A stretch of 64,000 nt of DNA, taken from Trichoplusia ni (taxonomy: Eukaryota; Arthropoda; Insecta; Lepidoptera; Noctuidae). How positions within the stretch are numbered: position 1 is the stretch's first letter; every line of letters begins with the position of its first letter. The stretch is from the NCBI RefSeq assembly GCF_003590095.1, contig NC_039480.1:2271328-2335327 (forward strand), written 5' to 3'. The notes beneath the pieces are model-generated. The model searched no databases, was not told where the DNA came from, and worked only from the letters and a program-made list of their open reading frames with translations. This document shows positions 10,512 through 25,100 of the stretch, one piece after another. The translations under genes were made by a program, and so were the position numbers.

Positions 10512-13109
10512 AGAGACCTTTCTAGGAGATTTTTCTTCTGTAATGAAAGAATTGTTTGAGCCCCTATAAATGTTTTTTGGGATGATGACAAGTTTTTTTT
10601 ATGTCCATGATGTCCATGATGTATTAGTTATTTATAGCAAAGGATACATGTTATGTATGAATTTAATTAAACATGAGATTTGTTCAATAATGTTGTTTTT
10701 TTTTGTTCCCTTTTCGTTCTGATTAAGACTCGTTAATTTAATCATATCTTACAAATGTTAATTAACGCAGAGCATGTCACAAATCATTTTTTTTTTTGCA
10801 AATTCATACCTTAAGGGACTTAGAAAGGGTTTAGTTTCATACGATACGAGCGTTTGGAGTTATACCCCTCAATGAGTCCAAGCGAGTAGAACTGCGTTTG
10901 AAAGCTTGTATGATGTAGAATTCGATAGTGTAGTAGTTATTTGATCTGTAATCAATACATAAAATAAATCAAAGTAGCCATTTCATGTCTTAATGTAAGT
11001 TTATTATAATGTTTTACCGATAAGTTAGATTATAGGACCTTATTCTAGTTTTGCACCGTATAAAAATGAGAGAACGTATGTAATTTTGAAAAACGTGCAT
11101 AAAAAATGCCTATTATTTACAGTTTCCAAACGTGTGCACTCTCTGTTCCCGCGCTCTCATAGCCCGATGGGTTAGCAATCTGACACGACCGGAGCGAGAC
11201 CAGGCGCAGGACATACATTGTTACATGCATTTTGAAACTTCCATGTATCCATGCTATGTTTATTATATCTAAAACGCTTGCAAAATCAATAAGGTCGGCT
11301 CGAGCCGTTAAAACAAATCCAAAAAAATAACATTTGACAGTCTGCAGTCTTAGCACTAGACTATACGTTATTGTAAAGGGTTACTATAAAATTTGCAATT
11401 GTTTAAAACAATTTAACTTACTTGAAAATAATAAAACATTTCAAATTATGCTTTTTCGTCTGTTATTTGATTATCATCTCATCACGTAAACGATTTTATT
11501 TAATGTGCACATGTTTTAGCAAAAAAAAACGTTTTATTATATTAAAGCAATTTATGTAAGGTTTAACTAAAATCGCGCGATGTCTTCAAATAGTGGAGAA
11601 AAAACCTGTGGGAATAACCCTCAGAATGATTCAAGATTATTGACCTTCGCTTCAATGCTAAAATCAATTTGAGATGTGAAGCGCTAAGTGGACTTGATTT
11701 GAATAAGTTTAGAGTTCCGTATCTAAAAGATAAAATCACGTATTGTTTTGATTATCCGGACGTTTATTCTTTCGTCTGTCTCCAGGCTCTCGTGATCTGT
11801 TAAAGCTGAAGGTTTAATTTTTTATAGATGGTGCTTTGTAATTGGCGTTATATTGGCAATGTATTTTTATTTGTTTATTCGTTCGGCACCTTCAGACCCG
11901 CGAATCGGACTCGCACCTAACTCAAAAAAACTCTAGGAAACTACCCATGATATGACAGTGACGTAATATTGACGCACTGGCACGTCAATAATGTGTTTAG
12001 ATTATTGCTTTTCTGTAAATTGATTGTTAACTACCAAATTGGTTATGAAAGTCGCATGCGTCAATGTTATCGTAAAATTACATGCTTACTTCATGTGAAA
12101 AAAACGAGTACACCTGTTTTTTTTTAGATGAACCACCCTCTAGCCTTTGACTTGAATGTATCAAGTCAAAGGTCCAAGGGTGGGTTGCGCTCTAACATTC
12201 TTCATCATCATCATCAGCCCATATTCGTCGACTGCTGGTCATTGTACTCTCCAATTCCACGCCATCGAGATCTATCCTCGGCTGCTCGCATCCAGCTCCT
12301 GCCAGTCATCCCTCCATCGTGCCTGAGGTTGTACATTAATCATACGATAAACTAAACATTTATATTGGAGTCGCTGAGCCCAATATATCGCCCACAGCCT
12401 CTGCTCGCTGTTAGTCCTGCTGATGCATACCGTTCTACACTTACTACGAACCATCAAACTCCAAGTCCTAATCATTCGACACAACGCCGAAACAAAACTT
12501 AAAAATCTCTGTTGCGACGTTTACGCTGTGTGTGAAATGTGATGAAATGTTTATCAAATACCTGCATTAAACATAAGCTAGTGTGAAGTGACTCTTAGAC
12601 AGGTGGCAGTCATAACAAATAAATATTCGTGACTGATAAAAAAGCCAAGCAAGATCATATTCCTATCTGTAATGCACGTGAAAACATAATCTATTACTCC
12701 ATTGAGATATTGTATAATTTTATCTTATCGTTTTGCGCGGATAATAATGACTTTATACCCTAATCACATTTTTTACAAAAACGATAATAAGGTATTCGGT
12801 TTTTAAATGTTATGTCCATTATCATTAAGATATAACAATATGTTTTAACTACAAACCTAATGTATTTCATTTACCACGCCTAAACCATCGATCGGCAACT
12901 TAAACTCGTTTTAAAATTCTACCATTTGCCTTTTTCTGTCAACTGGTATCCCTTCCTAAGAACGTCAATGTCATTATATCATAATGTCAAAATCAACTGA
13001 CATTGTACAATCGTTATCATTATCAATTGAGTGACTGAATATATTAATATTATAGAAATAAAAACAAATAATGACTGAAATAGTGTTAAAATAACAGTTA
13101 AACTACAAA
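10512..13109. other. Intergenic region with repeat fragments
   Basis: No gene is supported here. At 11130-11220 is a dispersed repeat with GTGCACTCTCTGTTCCCGCG and CGACCGGAGCGAGACCAGGC, related to 59085-59175. Short low-complexity T runs occur near 10595 and 10690. Confidence 0.5.
12195..12490 (-). mobile_element. Degenerate RTE-type 3' fragment
   Basis: The minus strand reads ARWRDDWQELDASSRG, then after a stop RWRGIGEYNDQQ, then GATGATGATGATG. This is the pattern of an RTE C-terminus and its microsatellite tail with internal stops, so it is a dead fragment upstream of ULK3. Confidence 0.6.
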
Positions 13110-16100
13110 ATGGCGTTTCCTAAAATAGATGGTTATGTTGTGACTGAAAAGCTCGGCTCTGGAAGTTACTCAACGGTGTACAAGGCATATACAAAGGTAT
13201 TTTTTTAGCTAAACAAAGAAATGTTTCTATGCAAATAGTGAAGTTTTATTTATTTAATACTATCTCTGCAGAGTACAATAAACCGTCGAGATCAAACACT
13301 AAGATTACGTATCTTTTTAACGAATATTAAGAGTCTTAAAGTAGGAAAACATCGAATGATATTTCAAAAGTGGGTCTCCAAAACTTGCATGTTTTATAAA
13401 GTTTTCGAATAAATTTCGCAGTCTAATAACTAACACGTAAACAATATGGAATTGATTAAGTATCTTTCTTTGAAAATACCGTCTTTACTAAAACTTACTC
13501 ATAATACAATATTAATCATGTATTAAATAGAAATAAGGAAAAATCTACAAGAAATACTCATAAATCTTTCCAGGTGGGAGCCCGATCGGTAGTTGCAATA
13601 AAATGTGTGGACAAATCCCGTGTGAAGTACTCGGGGTCAGCAGTAGACAACCTGATTACGGAGATAAGACTTCTGAAGTCCCTGACGCACCCACATATAG
13701 TACAAATGAAGAATTTCACATGGGATGATAAGTAAGGACTAGTTTTATTAATTAATATCAGTCTCTAACTGCCCGGGTAAAGGTGTCTTTCAATAAAGAA
13801 AGTAAGTGTTCTCCTAAGATATCAAAAGTGAAAATTGAATTGAAACTACTTTTAAGGATTTTATCCGGGTTTAATTGTATTGTCTAATATTCACATAAGC
13901 CTAAGAAACCAAAATCAAAAATATTTTTATTTCTAATAGTCCTAAAAGTTCAAGAAACATTAGACTATAGAAGCAGTGATTCTATACTCCATTTGTCAAG
14001 GTATTTAAATAGAGTGAAACAATGTTGGTGTGACTTTTTGTCTAAAAACTCAGTTATAAATTGAATCACGATTAAAAATAAATATAAAACAATAAAAAAG
14101 ATTACTAAATCTAATATACCACTGAAATATAACAGACATTTATTTATTTAATATATTTTCGAACAAAAAGAGACACCAAGACTGTTTACTTTGAGTTAAC
14201 TGCCTAAACATATGGAGTATAGTTTTATAGTTTTAAAACCTCATTATTAAAACCTCTTTTTCACTGTCGACAATTTGGTATGACAAGGTTCTTTACAATG
14301 TTTTGTTCTGTTCTTACCTGTAATAATTATGAAAGAAACAACATTTAACATAGTAGGTCACATGTGGTTGGTAACTAAAAGATTTTTTACAGAAATATAA
14401 TTTAACTTCTTCCATTTAACAGGACAATAACAGACTTACTTTTTCAAATTTTCTCAACCTATCAATGTCCAATAATACTGTTTATCGACCTCCCGACAAT
14501 AATATTTATATTTTCCAGAAACATATACATTATAATGGAGTATTGCTGTGGTGGAGATATGTCGAAATACATTCACCGATACGGCAGGGTCCCGGAGAAA
14601 CAGGTGAGTGATACACAGACAGTGTCATCATCATCCTAGCCTGGTCCCAACTATGTTGGTGTCGGCTTCCAGTCTAACCGGATTCAGCTAAGTACCAGTG
14701 TTTTACAAGGAGCGACTGCCTATCTGACCTCCTCAACCCAGTTACCTGTTACCCGAGCAACAAAATACCCCATGTAAAACACTGGTACTGCATTGCTGTT
14801 TTATTAAAGAAAATTCATTTTGTATTGTTATTAAAAATATTTAACGAAAAGTATTATGTTACATTTATATTACAAAATGGTGCCTTATTTTTATACCAGT
14901 AAAGTTTATTTTCTCTTGTAGCCAGTAGTATATACCAGTAAATAATAATGCATATTATTTCGCATCCAAGAAATTACTTAATCACTTTTTTATTTCAGGT
15001 TTTATATTTCCTACAACAATTAGCTTCTGCGCTCAAGTTTCTAAGAGAAAAAGGTGAGTTAATAACACCAGCCTGTAACTGTCCCACTGCAGGCCTCTCA
15101 TACAGAGAACGAGCATTGATCACCACGCTTGTGAGCTGCCCCACGGTGGGCGCCATTACCGAAGCTGTTAATAACACCAGCCTGTAACTGTCCCACTGCA
15201 GGCCTCTCATACAGAGAACGAGCATTGATCACCGCGCTTGTGAGCTGCCCCACGGTGGGGCGCCATTACCGAAGCTGTTAACAACACCAGTCTATATTGG
15301 CCCAATGAAGGGCATAGACCAACCAGCCTGTAACTGGCCCACCGCTGGGCATAAATCATCTAGCACGAGCACTGATCAACACGCTTATGACCTGCCCCAT
15401 GGTGGGCGCCATTAAATTTGCCTTTTATCCTATATCCTTATAAATCTATTACTATCATTTCAGGTGTAGTACATATGGACCTTAAACCTCACAACCTGTT
15501 ACTCCACAAGGGATCAGATGGAAAATATATGTTGAAAGTAGCGGATTTCGGGTGAGCAGTGCCTTATACTAAGATTTTCTCTCTTTCCTACTCCGCCCAA
15601 TTCTTCACTCACCATTACTCCTTCCCACTCCGCCTGACCGACAGGGAGGATCCCATTAAACACCCACTCCCTCAGTACTATTATCAGACTCTAACTGACT
15701 CAATCTAGACTATTCTAAACCTCCGTGCTAATGTCATTCAAGTTTTGCTCTCAGTCTATGGCAATACGTTGCAATCTTTCATACACAACTCAGCTAGCTA
15801 CTTCCTAATCCGCATGACACCTCTCAAATGATCTAACAGCCGAGTGGTTCAGGTCACCACGACAAACCCACAGTGCGCGTCGTGTCGTGGGTTCGATCCC
15901 CGCTGGCTCCCCGAGAAATGCTTTTTCTGAGTCTTGGTGTTAACTAACTTAGTGTAAACCCTGTGGGAGTTGTTTAAAAAAAAACTCACGATAGTTACTA
16001 CGCCGAACTCCTTATCACTAAACCCGCCTCTCTCTTCCTGCCTCTAGTTTCGCGCAGCACCTCTCGGCGGAGTCCGGGCGCTCGGTGCGCGGGTCGCCGC

Positions 16101-19100
16101 TGTACATGGCGCCCGAGATGCTGCGCGGACACTACGACGCCAGGGTCGACCTGTGGAGCGTCGGTGAGGACATAGCTACATTATATCAATGTATACTAGC
16201 TGACCCAGCAAACGAGGTTTTGCCTAATAAATTATTTCTAGTTGTATGTATTTTTTATACAACATTATTATAAAAATAAAAACAAAAAAAAATCGTTCAA
16301 AATTTAAAGAAAGAAAATTAAGGGTGAACAACCCCTATCACTTAGGGGTATGAAAAATAGATGTTAGCCGATTCTCAGACCAACTGAATACGCATATGAA
16401 ATTTGGTAAAAATCGGTTAAGCCGTTTCGGAGGAGTACGGGAACTTACATATAGACATGAGAATTTTATATATTAGATCTAAATATATATAAATAGCTGA
16501 TGACACTGCGATGTTAACCGCGCTTAAACTTGAAATTTCCTATAATCGAGGATAACAATTTACTCAACCAACTGTTTTAGTCGTAATTTTAAAATGTAAT
16601 GACAACGACACTGACAGTAGCTATGTGTATGTATATATATATGTCGCGATTGTTTATAAATTTTTCCGTATTGTTACGTCACAAGCCCCCTCCTAAAGTT
16701 TAATCTTTGTCAATTTTAGTTTTTCTGAAAAAAAAAATCGTTACTAATACTTTTCAATTATATAACTGCGGACTAAATTACTTTTTTTCTTCTTATACCC
16801 AGTCATTATCCATTTTCAAAAGCGACTGACTGATATAATAATCTATCAGCATTCAGCCCAAACCACTGGACGGATCGGTCTTCAAGCTGAAATCTGCATG
16901 TAGGTATATGTTATCATTATGACGTAGGCACCCGCCAAGAGAGGATTTTCGTTTTTCTCCCCCCAAGGGGATGAGATGAAAATTGGTAGAATCTTCTTAG
17001 ATTTCCAACTCATTATAATAACTAGATTTTACTCGCGGCTTTGCTTGCGTTAAAAAGTATTATTATTGCTTATGACTTAACTTTTGCTTAGCGTGTGAAA
17101 AAAAATATTGCCTAAAAAACTTCTTTGTACTTCGTTCCATTAGGTACTGATAGGTTACATCTTCCATCATCCCTTATTTTATCCCCTTGGGGGTAGAATT
17201 TATCAATTCCTAAGCGAACATCTTCCTCATAGTTTTTTCAAAGTTTCATCCCCTTGGGGGTATAATTTATCCGTCCTCTCTTAGCGTATGCTAAATTTCA
17301 ACCTGATACCTCCCGTAGTTTCAGGCTGTGTGTTGATAGATCACTATGTCAGTCAATCAATTGAATTATATATAATTTAGATATATCGTAATACATTTAT
17401 GTCCAGGTGTTATTATGTACGAGTGTCTGTTCGGCCGCGCTCCCTACTCCTCCAGCACTTTCAAGGAGTTGGTGGATAAAATACAGAGGCAGGCGCCTAT
17501 TGAGGTAAGTTTTATTTGATTTGTAGCCTCTGTAAGCCCACTGTTGGGCAAAAGTTTTGCATGTGACTTTTAACTGTAGCTAGTTTATATTAAGCTTGAA
17601 AAGTATTAAAATGCAGTGTAAGAATACTATGTGAATATGGTATTATTTTTTAAGATCTCTTACTAAAGTATTTAATCCATGTATCGCGGGGGGTTTCACA
17701 AACATTCAAGTCACATGCACATGAAACCCAGACTCAGGACAAGCATTCTCGTGTTAACCACCATGTTTCAGAAGCACCTAAAGCGAACTTTAGTAGCTTC
17801 CTCTTAAACATTTACCCAAAACAAAAACTCATTGACCTCATTTTGACCCCCGACGCAAAGAGGGTGTTATTAACCAATAATGCAATAAGTTTGACTTGTC
17901 TATTACACTATAATACCCAAACGGAATGATCGATATTCTCATCATCATCATCACCTACCATTGTCCCAAATATTTTATTTGTTCCTTCTTCCATACCTTT
18001 CTATCTGACGTCATCTCACAAGAAACTCTTTGCAACCATATCTTCTTTCGACAACCATTCTAAGGGGTATCGTGTTGCCCAGGTAACTGGGTTGAGGAGG
18101 TCAGATAGGCAGTCGCTCCTTGTAAAACACTGGTACTTATGTGAATCCTGTTAGACTGGAAGCCGACCCCGACATAGTTGGGTAAAAGCTAGGCCGATGG
18201 AAAGTTTTAAAAGCATATATGATCCATCCATAGAATTTTCCATTTCCACCAGATCCCTCCGAAGTCTTCGATCTCTCCTGGCTGTCAGGACCTGCTGTCG
18301 CGGCTGCTGCAGCACGACCCTGACCGGAGGATCACGTACGAGGAGTTCTTCAACCATGAATACTTGGATCTGGAGCATATGCCGTCCAAGGAGAACTATG
18401 AGAAGGTGGGTCTAGGTAGACAGGTTTATAGTTATAGTTAGATATAACACTTTAATGTTTGATAGCTATTTTATTTGTGTCCGGCTTGCAGTTGAAGGAT
18501 GAGCAATGCCATTTTGTTCATTTATTTTTAAGGTTCTTTATTTTAAGGGTATAAATTGGACTTTTACTGAGGTTCTGCTGTTATTTTAAATTGAGGAACT
18601 TAGTTTAAATAGAATATCATGATAAAGGGTTCGACATCTCCATTGGCAAATATACTTTTTCTTCCGACAAGTTATTTCTCGCGAATCTTGAAAAAAAACT
18701 GAAGATAGCAATTCCCCCCATTGTCATAATCATAATTCTTTATAATTCTTTATTTGTGAAACATAGGTTTTACATAGGTCTTATAATATAAATTGTTAGT
18801 ACCACTATGTTCTACCTTTTACAAGGTGTACAAATTATAAATGGTAAATACATGCATAAATTAACAAACAGACGAATTTATCAAATATACATATGTTGTC
18901 TCGATGTCATGTCAATAATATAATAGAAAAAGTATTACTAGTTATTTTTTACATTACATATTTTATCTTAATTATTTTCTAACATTTGCATAGTCACCTT
19001 ATGATATCAATGTCATTTAAATATTCCTCTACTGAATAGTATGTCTTTTCAATTAAGAATGACTGTAATTTTGCTTTGAATGATTTAGTATTTTCAATTG

Positions 19101-22100
19101 ATCGAACACATTTTGGGAGTTTATTATAGATTTTTATTGCCATTGTGAAGATACTCTTGTGTAATAGGGCTGTTTTCGCTGGAGCCAAGTGCAGTGTACC
19201 GGCTCTACGATCGCTACTTACTTCTGAAAATTTGGTCCAGTTGCGCTTTACAAACATTGCGGTTTCAAATATGTACATAGACGGCATTGTTAACAATTTC
19301 AGATTTTTAAAATGAGGTTTGCAAGTATCAATCATACGTAGGTGACATATGGCTCTAATGCAACGTTTTTGAGCTTTAAAAACAGATTCTTTACCAGTTG
19401 CATTCCCCCAAAATATTATGCCATATCTCAGTGTTGAAGCGACTAACCCATGATATGCTGTGAGAACTGTAGCTTGATTTGTATTTTTACTTAACATATA
19501 TAGCGCATACGCATACTGATTTAGTTTACTGCAAACTTTGTCAATCTGTGTACTCCATTTTAAAGTGTTTTCTATATATATTCCGAGAAATTTGGTTACA
19601 TTAGACTCATTAATTTTTTTGGAATTGTATTCGATATTAAGATTTTTTCTTTTGTTTACTGTTTGACCGAAGTTCATAAATGTAGTTTTGTTTAGGTTTA
19701 TTTTTAAGTTTTGTTGTTCTAGCCAAGTTACAAGAGATGTCAGGTTAAGGTTTATTTCTGAATCGGTGGTATCAAAGTTGTCATTGTCAAACACTACTGT
19801 ACTGTCGTCAGCAAACATTGTCATGGGAAATTTTGTTGCTGATGGAAAATCATTAATATATATAATAAAGAGCAAAGGGGCTAGAGTGCTTCCTTGCGGA
19901 ACTCCATGAATTACAGTTCGCATGTCCGATTTATAAGTAATTAAATTTTTAGATCTATTAGAAACTTTATTAATTACTGTCACCTGTTTACGATTAGTTA
20001 AGTATGACTCTAATAGTTTCGACAAGTTTCCTCTGACTCCATAAGCGTAGAGCTTACTTATAAGAATTTTGTGGTCCACGTAGTCGAATGCCTTTGTCAT
20101 ATCCATGTAAAGGGCTTGTACAGGAAGGCCTTTGTCAACTCTAGTCATTATCAAATGGAGAAAATCATATATCGCCACATCTATGCATTTGTTTTGTCTG
20201 AATCCGTGTTGTACATCCGTAAATAAATTATACTTTTCAAAAAAACTATTTAGGTTATTACTTATTACTTTTTCAAATATTTTTGAAAATACTGAGACTA
20301 GAGCGATAGGCCTATAACACGACATGTTTTCTTTATCCTCTTTCTTAAATAGAGGTTTTATAACTGATACTTTTAGTTTTTCTGGAAAGATGCCACTTAC
20401 AATGCAATTATTTATTAAATAGCTTAGTACAGGGGCAATAAGAAAGGACACGTATTTTACTATATTAGTGCTGATATCATCATAGCCTGTGCTAGTTGTG
20501 TTTTTTAGATTTATTATGATGTGATGTATATCTTGTGGTATGGTAGGCTGCATAAACATCGTATCTGGTTTGTTGTTAAGAACAGGTTTGTTATTCGTAA
20601 CTTTAGTGGGCTGCACTTGATCAGCATAGAAGTTGTTAAAAGCTTGCGCGATCGTATTTGGGTCTGTTATTATTCGGTTATTAACTTTAATTCGATTAAT
20701 GCTTTCGTGAGGGTAATTATTTTTAAGTTTATTTATTACTTTCCACATAGCTTTACATTTATTCCCAGCCATTTTTATGAAGTTATTGTTTTGCGATTTT
20801 TGTGTGAGTTGAATTATCTTTTTGAGCCTTTTTGATATTAATTTAAAGTTTTCTTTATTTTTCTGGGTTGGTGATAACCTATATTTCCATAGTAGTTCTC
20901 GTTTTCTTTTGCTACAGATCCTGATACCACGGCTTACCCATTTTGGTTTTATTTTTGCAGTTATTTTGACCCTTACTTTCGGAAAGCACAAATTATAAAA
21001 AAGTGAAAATATGTCATGGAATTTACTGAAAGCTATGTTTGGATCTGTTTCCTCGTAAACTTCTGTGAAACTAATATTCCTAAGGCAGTCAATAAATTTA
21101 TTCATGTTATCTTTAGAAAAGTCGCGCTTTGTTATATACCAATAGTTAAGTCTACATGTCTTTTTAACAGGACAATGTAGAAGTTGTGCCGTGTGATCTG
21201 AGATTGCTAATTCATGTATTTCGCTCTTACATCCCCTTACATTATGTAGATAATTGTCTATACACGTACCACTGCTTAAACGAGTTGGTGTTTTTATTTG
21301 GAGTTTTAGGTTAAAACCTTTCAAAAACTGCTGAAATTGTTGCGAGTATGAAGTTTTCTTTAAAATATCGATATTGAAATCACCGCAGATAATACATTTT
21401 TTGTTGCTCTTAAATGCAAATAGGTTAAGAATACTCTCTAGACCGTTAAGAAATATATCAAAGTTATTTTTTACATTCTTACTTAATGGAATTCTATAAA
21501 CACAGATCAGTATTATATTATGCTCTAATAACTCTATGCCACAGCATTCATAAACGTTAGGTACGCTATACTTGGCAATGTTGTCAAAAATTGTCCCTGA
21601 AGTCTTTGAAACGAATCCAGACGATCTTCCATTAAGTTTACAGTAATTAATATTAATATTAATATATCCTGGGACAACTCACACACGGTTATCTGATCCC
21701 AAGCTAAGCAGAGCTTGTGTTATGGTAACCAGACAACTGATAAACTTACTTATATATTTCTAAATACATACATATTATAGATAAATTACACCCAGACACC
21801 AGAACAAATGATCATGCTCATCACACAAACATCTGTCCTGGGCGGGAATCGAACCCACGACCTCCGGTGTAGCAGTCAGGGTCACTAACCACTAGACCAA
21901 CAGGCCCGTCAAACAAGTAGTATTATTTAGTAATATTTTAGTAATATTATTATGATTGTACAAGCGTGATTGTACAACTATACACGACTTAAAATGACAA
22001 TGATTTTTGCGTGAAAGAGTAAAACACATCCATACATACAAACTTTCACGTTAATAATAATTCATAGTAGGATAATAGTAGGATTGTATGCCAGTACCCC

Positions 22101-25100
22101 GAGACCCTATTGGCTGTCCATCGGTGACTCGAAGTCGCGTGCCAGGGAGGAGCTGCTGGGGTCCCTGGACAAGGTTCCGTGGGGGCGCCCCTACCGTTGG
22201 GTACGGGGCAAGTTGCGTCCCTGGGCGCCCCCAGTGGCCCAGGGCATGCAGCCCCAGTTGCTAGAGGCGGTGGTGTCGGCCCTCTTCCCTGAGCGGACGG
22301 AGCAGAGATGAGAGCAGCCGTGTCGCCACTCCGGGCGAAAAACACGGCGCCCGGACCCGACGGAGTTCCCGGTCGAGCTCTCGTCCTGGCTGTGAAGGAG
22401 CTAGGGCCCCAGCTGAGGGGGCTCTTCACGGCATTTCTCGAGCAGGGTCAGTTTCCCAGTTTGTGGAAGGAGGGGCGCCTCGCGGACTCGCCGTCCGCAT
22501 ACCGGCCCATAGTATCCTCACAAATGAGGAAGTGTCGGCGCGCGCCTCTGAGGCGGTACACAGGGTAGGCAAACACCTCACTACCCCGTGCACGAGGCGA
22601 GGCCCGGACTCACCGGGCCAGCACTAGTGCGGGGCTGCGGAAAAATTTGGACTCCCGCGGCCCCGCGTGCCTACGTGCGAGGAGCCACACCGGGGGGTTT
22701 CAGCCGGTAAGAGTCCGGCACACCCCTCCGCCTCTCCCCAGGCCTATGAGGATTCCTCATAGGCATGACCGCTTAATTTGTAAGCCCGGTAATGTTGGAG
22801 GTTGTGCTACTCGTTGGTGACGTAGGTCGCGTTATATGGGGAGTAGATTGAATCAGGCTTGCTTGACTATCCCACCTGATGATATTTTTGTCAATTTTTT
22901 TACGGTCACTACAAACTTTATCCCAGATGTTCAATGGTATGGTATGGTCTAAAGTTAGTCTTCACCGAGTACCCTGTGCTTGGCGCAGGCGGTGTCGCTG
23001 ATCAAGCGCGCCATCTCGCTGGACGCGGCGTGCGAGTGGCGCGCGGCGCTGGGCGCGTACGGCGCGTCGCTGGCGCTGCTGGTGCCGGCCGCCGCCGCCG
23101 AGGCCGACGCGCTGCGCCGCGCCGCGCTCGCCGACAAGCTCAGCAGGTCGGGGCTACTCATGCACACAGCTACACCGACATCAATATATCATCATCACCA
23201 TCACTATCGGCATCATCAACACTGTTCATCTCTCTATTAGGGACAAAAAAAGAGTTGAATAACCGTATACTCAGTAAGAACTTTGTTAACCAACCCCATA
23301 GGGATTTTGACTAAAAATTCTGTTTCGTCCGTCAGTAAGATTTGCAATAACTATTGGATACCTTTTTTCTATTTGATCTCTTAAACACATTCGTCGGCCA
23401 TTGTAAATAGTAGAATCGGGGCCATTTTATGTGCCTCGCTACACAATAATTAAATACCTTTACTGCGGGACTCGTTTCTTTAATATAAATAATGTTTTCT
23501 AGGTATATGGATAGAGCTGAAGAATTGAAGGAGTTTCTGAAGACTGGCAACATGAGGCAGAACACAGCTGGTGTTGAACAGGGGACTGGAGTAAGCGGGA
23601 TCAATAGTAGTATAAATAATGGTGAGTCTTAGTTATTTATAAATGTTAGATATTAATTTATAAACATTTTTTTATGAGATGATCATAATTTTGCCACAGT
23701 TTTGCCTGTATCCACAAGTTTTTATTTGAAGTAGGCCGTTTCTCAGGCACTTTTAAACCGTTACATTACTGACTCTAGTTACACGGTTCCAAAGTGTCAT
23801 TCTCATGGAGAAGAACCGGCAAGAAACTCCATTAGGTACTGTTTTCAAAATAAAATATCATAAACACAAATATTTTTGTGGCGTTGTACCTCTTAAACGG
23901 TTAAACCGATTTGGATGCAAATTCTTTTATTTAAAAGATGATTTTCTATCGATAGTTCATAGACATGTTCTACCGAAATCGGTCAAACCTTTTCAAGACT
24001 AAGTTTTTTTTCTGAAAGTGTTGTTATATATTTTCTCGCTGTGTGTGCCTATGTACATATGTCTGAGGCACCGTAGCTCCTAAACGGTTGAACCAAATTG
24101 AATGCATTGTTGAATTTCGAGGGTTTTTAAATTTACCTTGTATAAGAAAGTTGAACTGAATAGGTTAGTTAATGAATTCTTTCAATATAGCTTTGCCTAT
24201 TTTGATAAAATCCTGTTTTACTATAGGTCAACCAAGCCAACAGATAGTAAGCTGTAATCCGTTCGTCTGCGCCGCTCAGACCAGTTCTAGAGAAGACGGC
24301 GTCAGACAAACGGACGACGGACAGACGGACAGAATAGACGAGATTGTCGAACATGTAAGTATTATGCCCAACGCTGGGCAAACTTCGAAAAAATTTCTTC
24401 TGTTATTTGACATCTTGACTGTGTTTGCCCAATGTTGGGCAAAGATATCTCTGTATTCTTTCTATCTACCCTATGTTTTTCCCAACTAAAACTGCGTTAG
24501 ATCGTTTACTAACTTTTTTCCCACAGAGTCATACAGTTGGGGAAAAAACACTTACCTTACTTTTCAATATACACAGCTATTATACCTACACTAGCTGTTG
24601 CCCGCGACTTCGTCCGCGTGGTTAGAAGATATAAGTTATAATTTATACCTGCCCTGATTTTTTCACATTTTCCTTTGTATCTTCGCTCCTATTAGTCGTA
24701 GCGTGATGGTATATAGCCTAAAGCCTTCCTCGATGAATGGTCTATTCAACACAAAAAGATTTTTTCAATTTGGACCAGTAGTTCCTGAGATTAGCGCGTT
24801 CAAACAAACAAACAAACTCTTCAGCTTTCTATATTAGTATAGATGAAAGGTCTTCAAATATTACTGATCTATACATTTTTGTCAAATATCAAGCTACATA
24901 ACTATTCAATATTTCTCTTCTGCTTCCTTCTAGAAGGAGCCTCCCCCCTCCGCCCCTCCCTCCAAGCCGCACCTGCTCCGGCGTCTGTTCGGCCGCCAGC
25001 CCTCCATACCGTACCTGGACGCTAAAGACTGCAGCATCGTGAGTATAGCAGCAAATTATACAGGTCAAGCAACTGTAGGCTAGGACGCGAAATTGATGGG

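Noticed and set aside
15058..15412. CRISPR-like array
   Set aside because: Contiguous 109-110 bp tandem units without spacers in a eukaryotic intron.
18994..21324. Host gene in ULK3 intron
   Set aside because: Endonuclease and FADD reverse-transcriptase motifs identify a LINE.
21840..21905. Possible tRNA gene (minus strand)
   Set aside because: A and B boxes are present but the sequence runs on into a SINE body and tail.
22046..22429. 127-codon Pro/Gly-rich minus-strand frame
   Set aside because: Antisense of the GC-rich R1 remnant.
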